64,000 nt of DNA, taken from the NCBI GenBank assembly GCA_028583605.1, contig CM053331.1, positions 39,995,283-40,059,282 on the forward strand, in the 5' to 3' direction. The DNA comes from Dastarcus helophoroides (lineage: Eukaryota; Arthropoda; Insecta; Coleoptera; Bothrideridae). The translations under genes were made by a program, and so were the position numbers. Shown here in pieces: positions 35,641 through 47,110 of this stretch; position 1 is the stretch's first letter; each line of letters opens with the position of its first letter. The notes below the pieces were generated by a model, which saw nothing but the letters and a program-made list of their open reading frames with translations, was not told the DNA's origin and did not search any database.

Positions 35641-38500
35641 AGTATCTAGAAGCCCCTAGCCTATCTAGGCAAGGGGCTTCTAGACCAGAAGTCATGTTCG
35701 TAGTCGAAAACGTATCAGAGGTTCCAATGAGAAGTCAAACGCGAAAGATATCAAATTTAAGAGCCTATTTGCCTATTGAGTTAATTTCAGGTGTCTTTAG
35801 AAGTAAAAACAAAGAAATTTAACACATTTTAAGACAAAATAAAAATGACAACATCAACCACGAGAAGCATCAAAGAGCTCTAAGTATCTCCTAAGAAGTG
35901 GACAGTTTCTTACCCCAAATACAAATTATGTTTAGTTCTTTGGAGAGTCATTTAGCTTTAGAATGATAAAAAAACTGGGAGACCACTTAGGTAGATAGGC
36001 AAGGGACTTCTGGACCACGCGGCGACATCACACTTTGAATGGCATGTAGCTGAAATGGTACCAAAGGTTCGACTAGGACATGACGCGTAGAATAAAACAA
36101 CGACAACGAATTATGCCAAAAAGAAATTAGAAAAAGGAGGGCACGTAATATATCGATGTGGATTCTAAGTAGTCTTAAAAGGTTCGTTAAAAAATCCAAG
36201 GTTTTCTAAGTGCTTCGATAGTAGAGATTTCCACAAAAACTCTACAAAGCTTATACAGAATCTGACAATTTTTTTAAACTTAGTTGAGACCTCCTAATCT
36301 TCAAAAATTTCTTTCAAGCTTGTAAAATGTTCGAAAAGTTTTTTCAAAGTTCGAAAACATCAAAATCTGGGGATATTTCCAATGGTCTTGCAGGACTACT
36401 GAAGCTCTATGAAACGCATTCATGTTTTGGGGAAACCTTCGGTACCTTTCCAATGACCTTCAAGGAATTCAAAAGCCAAATTACGTTTAATTCTTTGGAG
36501 TCATTTATTTTTAGAAAGGGAAAAAAACTTCTAGGAGACAACTTCAGTAGATAGACAGGGGGCTTCTGGACCACGAGGAGACGTCATACTTCGAATGGCT
36601 AGATCAGAAGTCACTTTTGTAGTTGACAATGTACCAGAGGTTCCAATGAGAACTCAAACGCAAAAGATGGCAAATTAAATATCTTGTTACCCCCCTAACT
36701 CAATTTCAGGTCCTTCTAGAGGTAAAAATAAAACGTTTTAAAACAAGACGATGACAAAATCAACCTTGAGAAGCATGAAAGCGTTCAATGCATCATCCCA
36801 AGAACTGAACATGTTTGTACGCCCAATACAAATTACGTTTAATTCTTTGGAGTCATTTGTTTTTAGAAAGGTAAAAAAACTTCTAGGAGACAACTTCAGT
36901 AGATAGACAGGGGGCTTTTGGCCCACGAGGAGACGTCATACTTCGAATGGCTAGACCAGAAGTCACTTTTGTAGTCGACAACGTACCAGAGGTTCCAATG
37001 GGAAGTCAAAAGCGGGAGATGGCAAAGTAGAGATTTTGTTTCCCCCCTAATTCAATTTCAGGTCCTTCTAGAGATAAAAATAAAACGTTTTAAAACAAAA
37101 CGATGACAAAATCAACCTTGAGAAGCATGAAAGCGTTCGATGCATCATCCCAAGAACTGAACATATTTGTACGCCCAATACAAATTACGTTTAATTCTTT
37201 GGAGTCATTTATTTTTAGAAAGGTAAAAAAACTTCTAGGAGACAACTTCGGTAGATAGACAGGGGGCTTCTGGACCACGAGGAGACGTCATATTTTGAAT
37301 GGCTAGACCAGAAGTCACTTTTGTAGTCGACAACGTACCAGAGGTTCCAATTAGAAATCAAAAGCGAGAGATGGCAAATTAAAGATCTTGTTTCCCCCCT
37401 AACTTAATTTCAGGTCCTTCTAGAGGTAAAAATAAAACGTTTTAAAACAAGACGATGACAAAATCAACCTTGAGAAGCATGAAAGCGTTCAATGCATCAT
37501 CCCAAGAACTGAACATGTTTTGTACGCCCAATACAAATTACGTTTAATTCTTTGGAGTCATTTATTTTTAGAAAGGGAAAAAAACTTCTAGGAGACAACT
37601 TCAGTAGATAGACAGGGGGCTTCTGGACCACGAGGAGACGTCATACTTCGAATGGCTAGACCAGAAGTCGCTTTTGTAGTCGACAACGTACCAGAGGTTC
37701 CAATGGGAAGTCAAAAGCGAGAGATGGCAAATTAAAGATCTTGTTTCCCCCCTAACTCAATTTCAGGTCCTTCTAGAGGTAAAAATAAAACGTTTTAAAA
37801 CAAGACGATGACAAAATCAACCTTGAGAAGCATGAAAGCGTTCAATGCATCATCCCAAGAACTGAACATGTTTGTACGCCCAATACAAATTACGTTTAAT
37901 TCTTTGGAGTCATTTATTTTTAGAAAGGGAAAAAAACTTCTAGGAGACAACTTCAGTAGATAGACAGGGGGCTTCTGGACCACGAGGAGACGTCATACTT
38001 CGAATGGCTACACCAGAAGTCACTTTTGTAGTCGACAACGTACCAGAGGTTCCAATGAGAATTCAAAAGCGAGAGATGGCAAATTAAAGATCTTGTTTCC
38101 CCTCTAACTCAATTTCAGGTCCTTCTAGAGATAAAATAAAACGTTTTAAAACGAAGACTGATGACAAAATCAACCTTGAGAAGCATGAAAGCGTTCAATG
38201 CATCATCCCAAGAACTGAACATGTTTGTACGCCCAATACAAATTACGTTTAATTTTTTGAAGTCATTTATTTTTAGAAAGGATAAAAAACTTCTAGGAGA
38301 CAACTTCAGTAGATAGACAGGGGGCTTCTGGACCATACTTCGAATGGCTAGACCAAAAGTCACTTTTGTAGTCGACGATGAACCAGAGGTTCCAATGAGA
38401 AGTCAAACGGGAGAGATATCAAATTGAAGAGCTTGTTTGCCAATTAAGGTAATTTCAGGTCTCTCTAGAAGTAAGAGAAAAGAAATTGAACACGTTTTAA
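35641..38500. repeat. About 352-bp tandem repeat with diverged leader
   Basis: The unit carrying AGACGTCATACTTCGAATGG, ACGTACCAGAGGTTCCAATG and CATCATCCCAAGAACTGAAC recurs at about 352 bp from about 36560 to 38400 (repeat frames on the minus strand begin 352 and 705 bp apart). The last copy is shortened to about 320 bp. 35641-36560 holds related but diverged sequence. The 62-codon minus frames (with LSPRSFFTFLK) reflect the repeat and are not supported as genes. Confidence 0.9.
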
Positions 38501-38579
38501 GACTATAAAATCAACTACGAGTAATAGCAAAGAAATTGAATACGTTTTAAGACAAAACGAATACACGAATACGAAAATA

Positions 38580-40130
38580 TTGACAGTTTTCAGCTTTATT
38601 GCGAAATAGTTTATCATAATCATCATCAATACAGAAATGTCCTCTGATTTCTGAATTATAAAACTATTGCAGAACTCCTCTTGTATCTATTTCACGTAGA
38701 AAGCTCTCCCAACTGATTTAAAGTGCTTCTGGGGAGCCTCGCTCCCGTATTTGATCGAACAAGTGGCTGGTCGTCCGCTCAAATAGACGCCTTCGCCATA
38801 AATTGCGAATTAGTAATTGTTTTATTATGGAAACCTTTGCGAGGTTAATGAATTCAAGGGAACATGTTGAGGCTAATTCGGATTCTAGGTAACGTTTATA
38901 CAATCTGGCAAAGCCGGGGCGAACAATTGTCTGTAGATTCAATTACCGTGAACAAAAGAAGCGTTCCTGCTGCAAATGGCGGTTGCAGGAACAATTGCGC
39001 TGCCTCTTCTGACAACAAAAGCCCGATTTCGGTTATTTTCGAGACTCTTCGCAACGTCAAATCAATCTTGTCGGCTGGAATAAATGAAATTTACCAAGGA
39101 ATATCATTCTGTTACCGACAAATTTATCTTTTTCAATTAGGTTTTCAGTTAAAACGGCAACTGGGGAAATTGCAAGATGCAGTGGGCCTAAATAATTTAG
39201 CACGAGTTACAGGTAGCATTCATGTATTGTCGTTTAGTACAAGAGCTTTCCATCAACATTACAAATACATAGGGGAGAACGTTGACTACTTGCATTAATT
39301 AAACTGATAATAGGTCTATGTCAGGGGATATCTTCAATCAAAAGCCCATATAATTAATAGGTGTAATATAGCGTCTGGGGCACCATCTGGTGGCAAAAGT
39401 TTAATTCAAATTTCCCTCAACTAGATATATTATGAACTGCAATTAATCACTTGGGCGATGCAGGGGGAAAATTAAAAATAATCACGTATCGCATAAACAA
39501 AGAGTTCTTCAGCTTCAGCTTCCATCGAGCCTACTAACTGTTTATTTTCCCGGCGGCATATTTAGTTGAAAACATAAACATATCCACTTAGACTCGAACG
39601 AGTTTATGACGTTTTAATCCCACCAAACCAAATATGTTATTGTAAATAATTATCCCCGGAATAAAGTTGGCCGGCTTCCCGGGCTTCAGCTCGCATTCTA
39701 AACCGTTACAATCCTCCCAGAAAGCAAAACAATTTCACAGCTGTGTTGACAAGAACGCGACTTGTACAAGTGTTTATCTAAAATATTTGCATCTAAGTGC
39801 GCTCAAGACTCCGCCAGTCACTCATGCTAGGGCTCGGATTTATATTTTCCATATGTTCGGCGTTATCTGTGGCTCTTTGTGTTGCGAGAATTTAATTGAA
39901 AATGACAAGGCGTTAGTGTCGATGATACTTCAAAAGGATGAATCGCAAGTCATTGGCACTTTTAATTTTTATCTACATCCGAGTGCACTCGACGCAATTG
40001 GACTTTGAATGTCATGAAACCATGAAGTATCTATCATTAAATACTTCAGGTATCAAAGTCGAAGCGTAGCTTTAAAGACATATTGGTGAATGCGCCAGAA
40101 GCGACCTGACGTGACGATTTCTCCTGAATA
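38580..40130. other. Unique sequence with candidate open frame
   Basis: Non-repetitive sequence of moderate GC. Besides the 144-codon frame described separately there is a 113-codon frame without ATG at 39667-40008 (+), which I do not call. No promoter or RNA gene was identified. Confidence 0.5.
38864..39298 (+). CDS. 144-codon open frame, unrecognised
   Basis: It begins with ATG at 38864 and ends with TAA, giving 144 residues. This is the longest non-satellite frame in the window that starts with ATG. The composition is mixed (basic, with a Cys/Asn-rich stretch around residues 38-50), with no signal peptide, membrane segment or domain I can recognise. It stands in unique DNA with no clear exon partners. 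A chance frame is the leading alternative. Confidence 0.25.
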   Translation: MLRLIRILGNVYTIWQSRGEQLSVDSITVNKRSVPAANGGCRNNCAASSDNKSPISVIFETLRNVKSILSAGINEIYQGISFCYRQIYLFQLGFQLKRQLGKLQDAVGLNNLARVTGSIHVLSFSTRAFHQHYKYIGENVDYLH

Positions 40131-40139
40131 TAAAGTTGT

Positions 40140-40427
40140 CCCCGAGAAAAATGTTCCCAAGTGTATCAAATAGTTTTTCACAAAAACTGAAAATTGGCTC
40201 AAACGCCTTGAAATAGGTTAGGAAACCTTAAAAAACCGTAAGGTTTAGGTTGTTATAGGTTACCAAACCTATTTCAGGACTTTTAAGCCAATTTTCAGTT
40301 TTTGTGACAAGTGTATCAAATAGTTTTTCACAAAAACTAAAAATTGGCTCGAAAGCCCTGAAATAGGTTTGAAAACCTTAAAAAACCCTAAACGTTTAGG
40401 TTTTTTTAGGCTACCAAATTTTTTTTT
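40140..40427. repeat. Foldback sequence with direct repeat
   Basis: CACAAAAACTGAAAATTGGC with following bases (about 40176-40220) is matched by its reverse complement at about 40262-40305, giving arms of about 40 bp around an A/T-rich loop that contains GGTTAGG-like words. The left arm is then repeated directly from about 40309. No target duplication was found. Confidence 0.7.
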
Positions 40428-40514
40428 GGTGGAACGGACTGGACCTTGGTTATCTTCAAAAATTGAAATGCAGAACTTGCCCCTGGTATCAAGAAAGATT
40501 AAAAAACACAATTT
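40428..40514. mobile_element. Hairpin foldback family, copy 3 (left arm only)
   Basis: Contains GGACCTTGGTTATCTTCAAA, then GAACTTGCCCCTG and AGATTAAAAAACACAA, the outer part of the left arm. The central hairpin is absent. Confidence 0.65.
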
Positions 40515-41922
40515 AAGGTAACCAAATGTTTTTAAATCCCATATAACTAAAATTCCGTGTTTACCCCTGATGCAAGATCAATATAAAACACTGTATCAAG
40601 CACGAGGTCGTTTGTATGGGCTTTTGGGCGTCGATATTCCATCGTTTAACTGTCAAAAGACGCAAGCGCGTACGTACATTAATATATTACCTGTCTGTAA
40701 GCTGTATTGCGGACAAAAATGATGGAGCACTTATATATACAATTTGTTTCCAACATTAGATGCAGTCATCCATTTAAAAATATATATTCGCGGCATTTAG
40801 GGTGATTGATGACGCTCATTTAAAATGCACGACTTTTGTTTTCCCCCGGCATCTTTACCAACATAAAGGACCACGTTATTTCGAAGCCACATGTAACCAA
40901 CGACACGCAAAGTCAACGTAATTCTGTCCAACTATTTCCACAGTTTTACATCCCTAGATGTGTCAGGATTGGCTAATTGTTTCAGCGATACGCACTATGT
41001 CATATCATTTCAAAACAAAGTCAAATTCGTAGTCTTGGAAACTGTCGACAGAAGTAAAAATTTAAAAATAGGGAATATGTAGTGCAGTTCGAACCCACAT
41101 TGGTGAACAAGTCAGAATATTGGAAATATTTCAAAAAAATGAATGAAAAGAGTGCAAGCTTACATATAAGACTGTATTTCGCCGCATTGCCCGCATACAA
41201 GACTTTATTCTGCCGCATCAACTGCCGCAAATTCTACTAAAGGGGTCCATGCACTCCGCGCTTACGAATTTATCCCTTCACAGTTTGTTACAATTCATTA
41301 GAATTTTTTCTTCTAATTTTCCAATCATAAAATCGTTGTTGTGTTGATTCTTAAATTGGTCATCGCTTGCTACTTTCCAATAACTTAAAAATTACCTAAA
41401 ACTAACGGGGTTTACTACAGAAACATTAAATTATGGAGAAAATTTGCTGACGCGAACGTTTACTTTAAAAATTACTTCTGCTAATTAATTTGCAGTTGGA
41501 TTTATGCCGCAACACTGGAAATGAATAGTCGCACTTATGAAATCAAATAATTGGTGAATGTGTTTACCCAATTAGTGTCCGTTGGGGAAATAGTCAATAT
41601 ACGCCGTCACGTGTAATATGGTACGATGATGGTTTGGCAAACATCGAAAAGGGAAGTGTTCTAACGAGTTAAGCAATGAGTAGAAGGTGTCGGACATTCG
41701 ATTCAAACCTCTCGCAGGCGGGCCATATCGATCCCAATTCCATTTTCTCTAGTGTTTTCTACATGAAGAGCCATTGACTTTTACACCCCAACATAAAAGC
41801 TCCAAGCCCGAGGCATCCATGACTTTTATTAACCCTTGAAATAATCACCCTGGTGGACACGTCCACCATCACTTTTTACCATCGATAATTGAAACACTCG
41901 CAATAAATGATTATTTAAAAAA
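40515..41922. other. Unique sequence, nothing definite
   Basis: AT-rich, non-tandem sequence. A dispersed SINE-like segment at 41030-41115 is listed separately. No open frame of note and no recognised RNA gene. Confidence 0.5.
41030..41115 (+). repeat. Dispersed repeat with B-box-like motif, copy 2
   Basis: Related to 2405-2525 (CTTGGAAACTG, GACAGAAGT, GGGAATA) and carries GTTCGAACCC, a close match to an RNA polymerase III B box. This supports a tRNA-derived SINE or decayed tRNA-like origin, though no cloverleaf could be drawn. Confidence 0.3.
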
Positions 41923-42110
41923 AATGAAATACAAATCTTGTTCCCTGAAACCAAGACAGATTAAAAAATACAAAAAAAATACGTTTCGATAACTAAGCTA
42001 TTATCTTCAGAGAGCTGTATACTTTTTAATTTTTGTTGGTTTCAAGGGGCAAGTTTTCTATTTTAATTTTTGAAGATAACCAAGGACCAGTTCCTTCCAC
42101 AAAAAAAAAA
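41923..42110. mobile_element. Hairpin foldback family, copy 4
   Basis: Both outer arms are present (GAAATACAAATCTTGTTCCC and, inverted, GTTTCAAGGGGCAAG through AACCAAGGACCAGT). The central hairpin is decayed: CGATAACTAAGCTATTATC has lost perfect pairing. It ends in an A-run, as other copies do. Confidence 0.75.
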
Positions 42111-42395
42111 TGATTACTACATCTGAGTTTAACCTAACGAAATTAGGTGTATATCCCGTTGAAAACCGAATTCCTGGGGAGTTTCGCTTTTTAACAATCC
42201 AAGCTACGCAAACGGGGAATGTAATGAAAACAACCGCGTAGTTATGTCAAACAGTTGTTCGCTCTCAGGTATGAATTCCATAACGGCTTTTGAAAGCGGC
42301 GAGCGAATTTAATTAGAAAATTCCTGACGAGTTGGTGTACATTTCCACCCTCATCGGTGGTAGAGTGAAAGCTCCCAAACATTGTTATTTTTAAG

Positions 42396-42526
42396 GGCGC
42401 GTGTTACGCGCCGCGGTCGCCCGTGATGAACCAGACGAAGCCGACGGTATCGATATTGCGACCGAAGCGCGATGGGCCAGAGAACAATCTGATGATGGAA
42501 ACGTTTCTGCTGATAACGCGCGGTAA
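42396..42526 (+). CDS. Candidate terminal exon, acidic C-terminus
   Basis: TTGTTATTTTTAAG ends at 42395 and could act as an acceptor. The frame that follows is GC-rich, reads ARDEPDEADGIDIATEARWA then REQSDDGNVSADNAR, and ends at TAA 42524-42526. The frame is closed by TAA immediately upstream, so it can only be entered by splicing. The amino-acid composition is convincingly protein-like and unlike nearby AT-rich DNA. No family is recognised, and the acceptor uses AAG rather than CAG. Confidence 0.3.
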
Positions 42527-42699
42527 AGCGTAAACTTTATCCTCTGATTCGGGGGGCGTGAAATTTTCAAAAATTTTCTAAAGTGATACACTTGAATTTG
42601 AATCAAACGAATTCGTTTGATTGCTTCTGACCTTTAAAAATTTCCAAATTTTTAATTCTTAAATTTGGTTATTTAATTCTTAAATTTTTAATTTCTGAA

Positions 42700-45600
42700 T
42701 TCCTAAATTTTTCAAATAGCTTCCAAGTTTTCAATAATTTTGAAAATAGTCATCAATTTGGCCCAAAAAGGCTCCCGAAGCTTACAAAAACATCTGTAAA
42801 AAGTGGGACGAGTTTCAACGAAGTGTTCAGTTTTCAAAAATTGGCGCAAAATAAATGGTGGATGCGCCGGTCGCGCTCTACGTCCTAGGTGAAGCAATCG
42901 CGTTAATCGCTGGCAAATTGTACCCAAAGTTGCGCCATCTTAACTGTTATAAATTAGACATTTCGCGCCGTAAGATAGAGATTCACATTTATGCCCCCTT
43001 ACCGAACTAAAATCTACGAAGTTCGACAGAAATAAACCTAAATTCGCATAAAAAACATTTGTAGAAAGTGGGAGGAGTTTGAACGAAGTGTTCAGTCTTC
43101 AAAATTTGACGCAAAATAAATGGTGGATTCGCCGGACGAGCTCTACGTCCTCGGCGAAGCAAACGCTTTAATCGGTGGCAACATGAAAAAGGCTCCCGAA
43201 GCTTACACATTTTAGAAAGTGGGACGAGTCTAAACGAAGTGTTCAATCTTCAAAAATTAACGCAAAATAAGTGGTGGATGCGCCGGTCGCGCTCTACCTC
43301 CTAGGCGAAGCAATCGCGTTAATCGGTGGCAACTTGTTTCCAAAGTTGCGCCATCTTAATTCATATAAATTGGACATTTCGCGCCGTCAGATATAGATTC
43401 TCATTTATGCCGCCCTTTCCGAATTAAAATCTTCGAAGTTCGTCAGAAATAAATCTAAATTCGCATAAAAACATTTGTAGAAAGTGGGAGGAGTTTGAAC
43501 GAAGTGTTCAGTCTTCAAAAATTGACGCAAAATAAATGGTGGATGCGCCGGTCGCGCTCTACGTCTTAGACAAAGCAACCGCCTTAATCGCAACTAGAAA
43601 AAGGCTTCCAAAGCTTACAAAAACATTTTAGAAGGTGGGACAAGTCTAAACGACTTGTTCAGTTTTCAAAAATTAACGCAAAATAAATAGTGGATGCGCC
43701 GGTAGAGCTCTACGTCCTAGGCGAAGCAATCGCGTTAATCGGTGCAACTTGTTTCCAAAGTTGCGCCATCTTAATTCATATAAACTGGACATTTCGCGCC
43801 GTAAGATATAGATTCTCATTTATGCCGCCCTTTCCGAACTAAACTCTTCGAAGTTCGTCAGAAATAAATCTAAATTCGCATAAAAATATTTGTAGAAAGT
43901 GGGACGAGTTTGAAAAAAGTGTTTAGTTTTCGAAAATTTGACGCAAAATAAATGGTGGATGCGCCGGACGAGCTCTACGTCCTCGGAGAAGCAAAAGCGT
44001 TAATCGGTGGCTTGGCAACTTGAAAAGGCCCCGAAGATTTACACATTTAGGAAAGTGGGACGAGTCTAAACGAAAGTGTTCAGTCTTCAAAAAATTAACG
44101 CAAAATAAATGGTGGATGCCCGGACGAGCTCTATGTCCTCGGCGAAGCAAACGCGTTAATCGCTGACAACTTGTACCGAAAGTTGCGTCATCTTAACTGT
44201 TATAAATTAGACATTTCGCGCCGTAAGATAGAGATTCACATTTATGCCCCCTTACCGAACTAAAATCTGCGAAGTTCGACAGAAATAAACCTAGATTCGC
44301 ATAAAAAAACATTGTAGAAAGTGGGAGGAGTTTTGAACGAAGTGTTCAGTCTTCAAAATTTGACGAAAATAAATGGTGGATGCGCCGGGTCGCGCTCTAC
44401 GTCTTAGAGAAAGCAACCACCTTAATCGAAACTTGAAAAAGGCTTTCTAAGCTTACAAACACATTTTCGAAGTTGGGACAAGTCTAAACAAAGTGTTCAG
44501 TTTTCAAAAATTAACGCAAAATAAATGGCTCCCGAAGCTTACACATTTTAGAAAGTGGGATGCGTCTAAACGAAGTGTTCAGTCTTCAAAAATTAAAGCA
44601 AAATAAGTGGTGGAAGCGCCGGTCGTGCTCTACGTCCTAGGCGAAGCAATCGCGTTAATCGCTGGCAAGTTGTACCCAAAGTTGCGCCATCTTAACTGTT
44701 ATAAATTAGACATTTCGCGCCGTAAGATAGAGGTTCATATTTATGCCCCCTTACCGAACTGAAATCTGCGAAGTTCGACAGAAATAAACCTAGATTCGCA
44801 TAAAAAAACATTTGTAGAAAGTGGGAGGAGTTTGAACGAAGTGTTCAGTCTTCAAAAATTGACGAAAAATAAATGGTGGATGCGCCGGTCGCGCTCTACG
44901 TCTTAGAGAAAGCAACCACCTTAATCACAACTTGAAAAAGGCTTCCAAAGCTTACAGAAACATTCTAGAAGGTGGGACAAGTCTAAACAAAGTGTTCAGT
45001 TTTCAAAAATTAACGCAAAATAAATGGCTCCCGAAGCTTACACATTTTAGAAAGTGGGATGGGTCTAAACGAAGTGTTCAGTCTTCAAAAATTAAAGCAA
45101 AATAAATGGTGGAGGCGCCGGTCGCGCTTTACGTCCTAGGTGAAGCAATCGCGTTAATCGGTGTCAACTTGAACACAAAGTTGCGCCATCTTAACTATTA
45201 TAAATTAGACATTTTGCGTCGTAAGATATAGATTCTCATTTATGCCCCTTTTCCGAACTAAAATCTGCAAAAGTGGCCAGAAATAAATCTTAATTGGCAT
45301 AAAAACATTTGTAGAAAGCGGGACGAGTTTAAATGAAGTGTTCAGTTTTCAAAAATTAACGCAAAATAAATTATGGATGCGCCGGCAACCACGTTAGTCG
45401 GTGGCAACTTGAAAAAGGCTCCGAAGCTTACACATTTTAGAAAGTGGGACGAGTCTAAACGACGTGTTCAGTTTCCAAAAATTAACGCAAAATAAATGGT
45501 GGATGCGCCGGTAGCGCTCTACGTCCTGGGCAACCACGTTAATCGGTGGCAACTTGAAAAGGCTTCCGAATGTTACAAAAGCATTTTAGAAAGTGGGACG

Positions 45601-45800
45601 AGTCTAAACGAAGTGTTCAGTTTTCAAAAATTAATCCAAAATAAATGGTGGATGCGCCGGACGCACTCTACGACCTACGCCATCGCGTTAATCGCAACTT
45701 GTACCCAAAGTTGCGCCATCTTAACTGTTATAAATTAGACATTTCGCGCCGTAAGATATAGCCCCCCCTTTCCGAACTAAAATCTGCGAAATTCGTCCCA
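42700..45800. repeat. CpG-bearing tandem repeat alternating about 150- and 265-bp units
   Basis: GCGCCGGTCGCGCTCTACGT or close variants mark units near 42866, 43131, 43282, 43548, 43696, 43960, 44118, 44383, 44604, 44880, 45116, 45374, 45505 and 45655. Spacings alternate between about 150 and about 265 bp over the first part, giving a higher-order unit of about 415 bp, and then become irregular. GTTGCGCCATCTTAA and CATTTCGCGCCGTAAGATA occur only in the long unit. Minus-strand frames (with RRARPAHPPFILRQ) and the 45496-45738 plus frame come from the repeat. Confidence 0.9.
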
Positions 45801-46085
45801 GAAATAAATCTAAATTCGCATGGATGTATGTGTCTGTCTGAGGAGTTGTCTTTGGCGAGCTGCTTGTAATTATTTTGCGAGCGCCTCGCGTTCCCTAATT
45901 GGGAATTCTGACGGCTAATCCATCAACGACCTTCATTACAAGATAATAGTTTAATTGACTTGGCCTGCAACCGGGGGCTCTTTATTTAATCTTGCATTTG
46001 GCGGTGATTAAGCGTTGTCTGCGTTGACGTATTCTCAGTTGTTCGACGTTTTTTTTTTAGATTTTCTTAGTTTTAAGATTAACGA
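45801..46085. other. Unique sequence between two mobile-element regions
   Basis: Non-repetitive, GC-balanced sequence with homeodomain-like TAATTG cores and GCCTGCAACCGGG. No frame or RNA gene recognised. It may be the remaining single-copy locus sequence. Confidence 0.4.
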
Positions 46086-46261
46086 TTTGAAATAGAAATC
46101 TTGTCCCCTGAAACCAAAAAGGATTACACAACAAAGGTTGCTCTAACGCATTTCGATAGCCAGGCTATCTTCGGAGAGGGACCGAAACGCGTTGTTGTTG
46201 TTTTTTAAGATTTTTTGGTTTCAGGGGACAAGATTTGTATTTCAATTTTTGAAGATAACCA
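46086..46261. mobile_element. Hairpin foldback family, copy 5
   Basis: Both arms are present: CTTGTCCCCTGAAACC on the left and TTTCAGGGGACAAG with GAAGATAACCAAG on the right. The central region (GATAGCCAGGCTATC) forms a hairpin, but the CTGAAGA side is changed. Confidence 0.8.
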
Positions 46262-46593
46262 AGTTAACGAGTGTGGGGAATTTGTAAAAATTTTACAACT
46301 AGCATTTCTGTTTTTTTCAATTTATTTAACATTTCTTCGGCCCAGTTTGGAAATATTTAAATTTTTATGCTTTGTTGACAATTTTCTAAACAATTTTTGA
46401 GATGCGACTACGTGATATTTAAATTTATTGAAAACGTCACTTCATGACAGTTTACAAATTAAGAGGTTAGTTTATTTTACATAGAATAGGAATAATGAAA
46501 AATAGGAGACTAAAAATTAAATGTGGAAAAAATAAAAATTTTGTTTTTTTGATAAATTAGGAAAATATAAAAAAATACATAAAAAATATTGTA

Positions 46594-46640
46594 GCACTGG
46601 ACATCGATGTTTCGCTCTCATTTGAACTCGTCAGCAGTGC
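46594..46640 (-). ncRNA. Hammerhead ribozyme, type I-like, left arm
   Basis: Read on the minus strand from 46640: stem I GCACUG, core CUGACGA, stem II GUUC-loop-GAGC, core GAAA, short stem III ACAU-CG-AUGU, then C (46600) and CAGUGC closing stem I. All invariant core positions (C-U-G-A-N-G-A and G-A-A-A) are present, G10.1-C11.1 pairing is kept, and the cleavage triplet is the canonical GUC. Stem III is only four pairs with a two-base loop, as in hammerheads of retroelements that often act as dimers. Self-cleavage is predicted immediately after the base at 46600 on the minus transcript. Confidence 0.8.
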
Positions 46641-47063
46641 ATAACATGGAAGGGGAACAATGAGGAAGAAATACTTGAAAATAAATTTTTTTTAAATATA
46701 AAAAAGAAAAATAAAAAAATTTTAACATGATTAGACGTTTCATCATCAATTTACTATGTTAAAAATTTACTGTGTTAAAAATTTAAATATTTGAAGCCCG
46801 ATCCACAAGAAACAATTACTCCGAGGGCTAATACCCCTTCCGGCATTGAACTACACTTGTGGGAAGGGGTATTAGCCCTCGGAGTAATTGTTTCTTGTAG
46901 ATCGGGCTTCAAATATTTAAAATTTTAACACAGTAAATTTTTAACACAGTAAATTGATAATGAAACGTCTATTCATGTTAAAATTTCTTTATTTTTATTT
47001 TTTATATTTTAAAAAATTTTTATTTTCAAGTATTTCTTCCTCATTGTTCCCCTTCCATGTTAT

Positions 47064-47110
47064 GCACTGCTGACGAGCTTAAATGAGAGCGAAACATCGA
47101 TGTCCAGTGC
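47064..47110 (+). ncRNA. Hammerhead ribozyme, type I-like, right arm
   Basis: Plus-strand counterpart of the left-arm motif: stem I GCACTG (47064-47069) with CAGTGC (47105-47110), core CTGACGA (47070-47076), stem II GCTT/GAGC (47077-47080 with 47087-47090), GAAA (47091-47094), stem III ACAT/ATGT and C at 47104. Compared with the left copy, stem II has changed from GUUC to GCUU at two positions while still pairing throughout (with G-U pairs), which is what selection on RNA structure would allow. Predicted cleavage follows 47104. Confidence 0.8.

Noticed and set aside
36738..38363. Repeated 62-codon minus frames with LSPRSFFTFLK as a gene family
   Set aside because: They follow the 352-bp tandem unit exactly, end at unit-specific stops and match no recognisable protein.
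39667..40008. 113-codon plus frame
   Set aside because: It has no ATG at the start of the open stretch, no recognisable domain and no matching splice signals.
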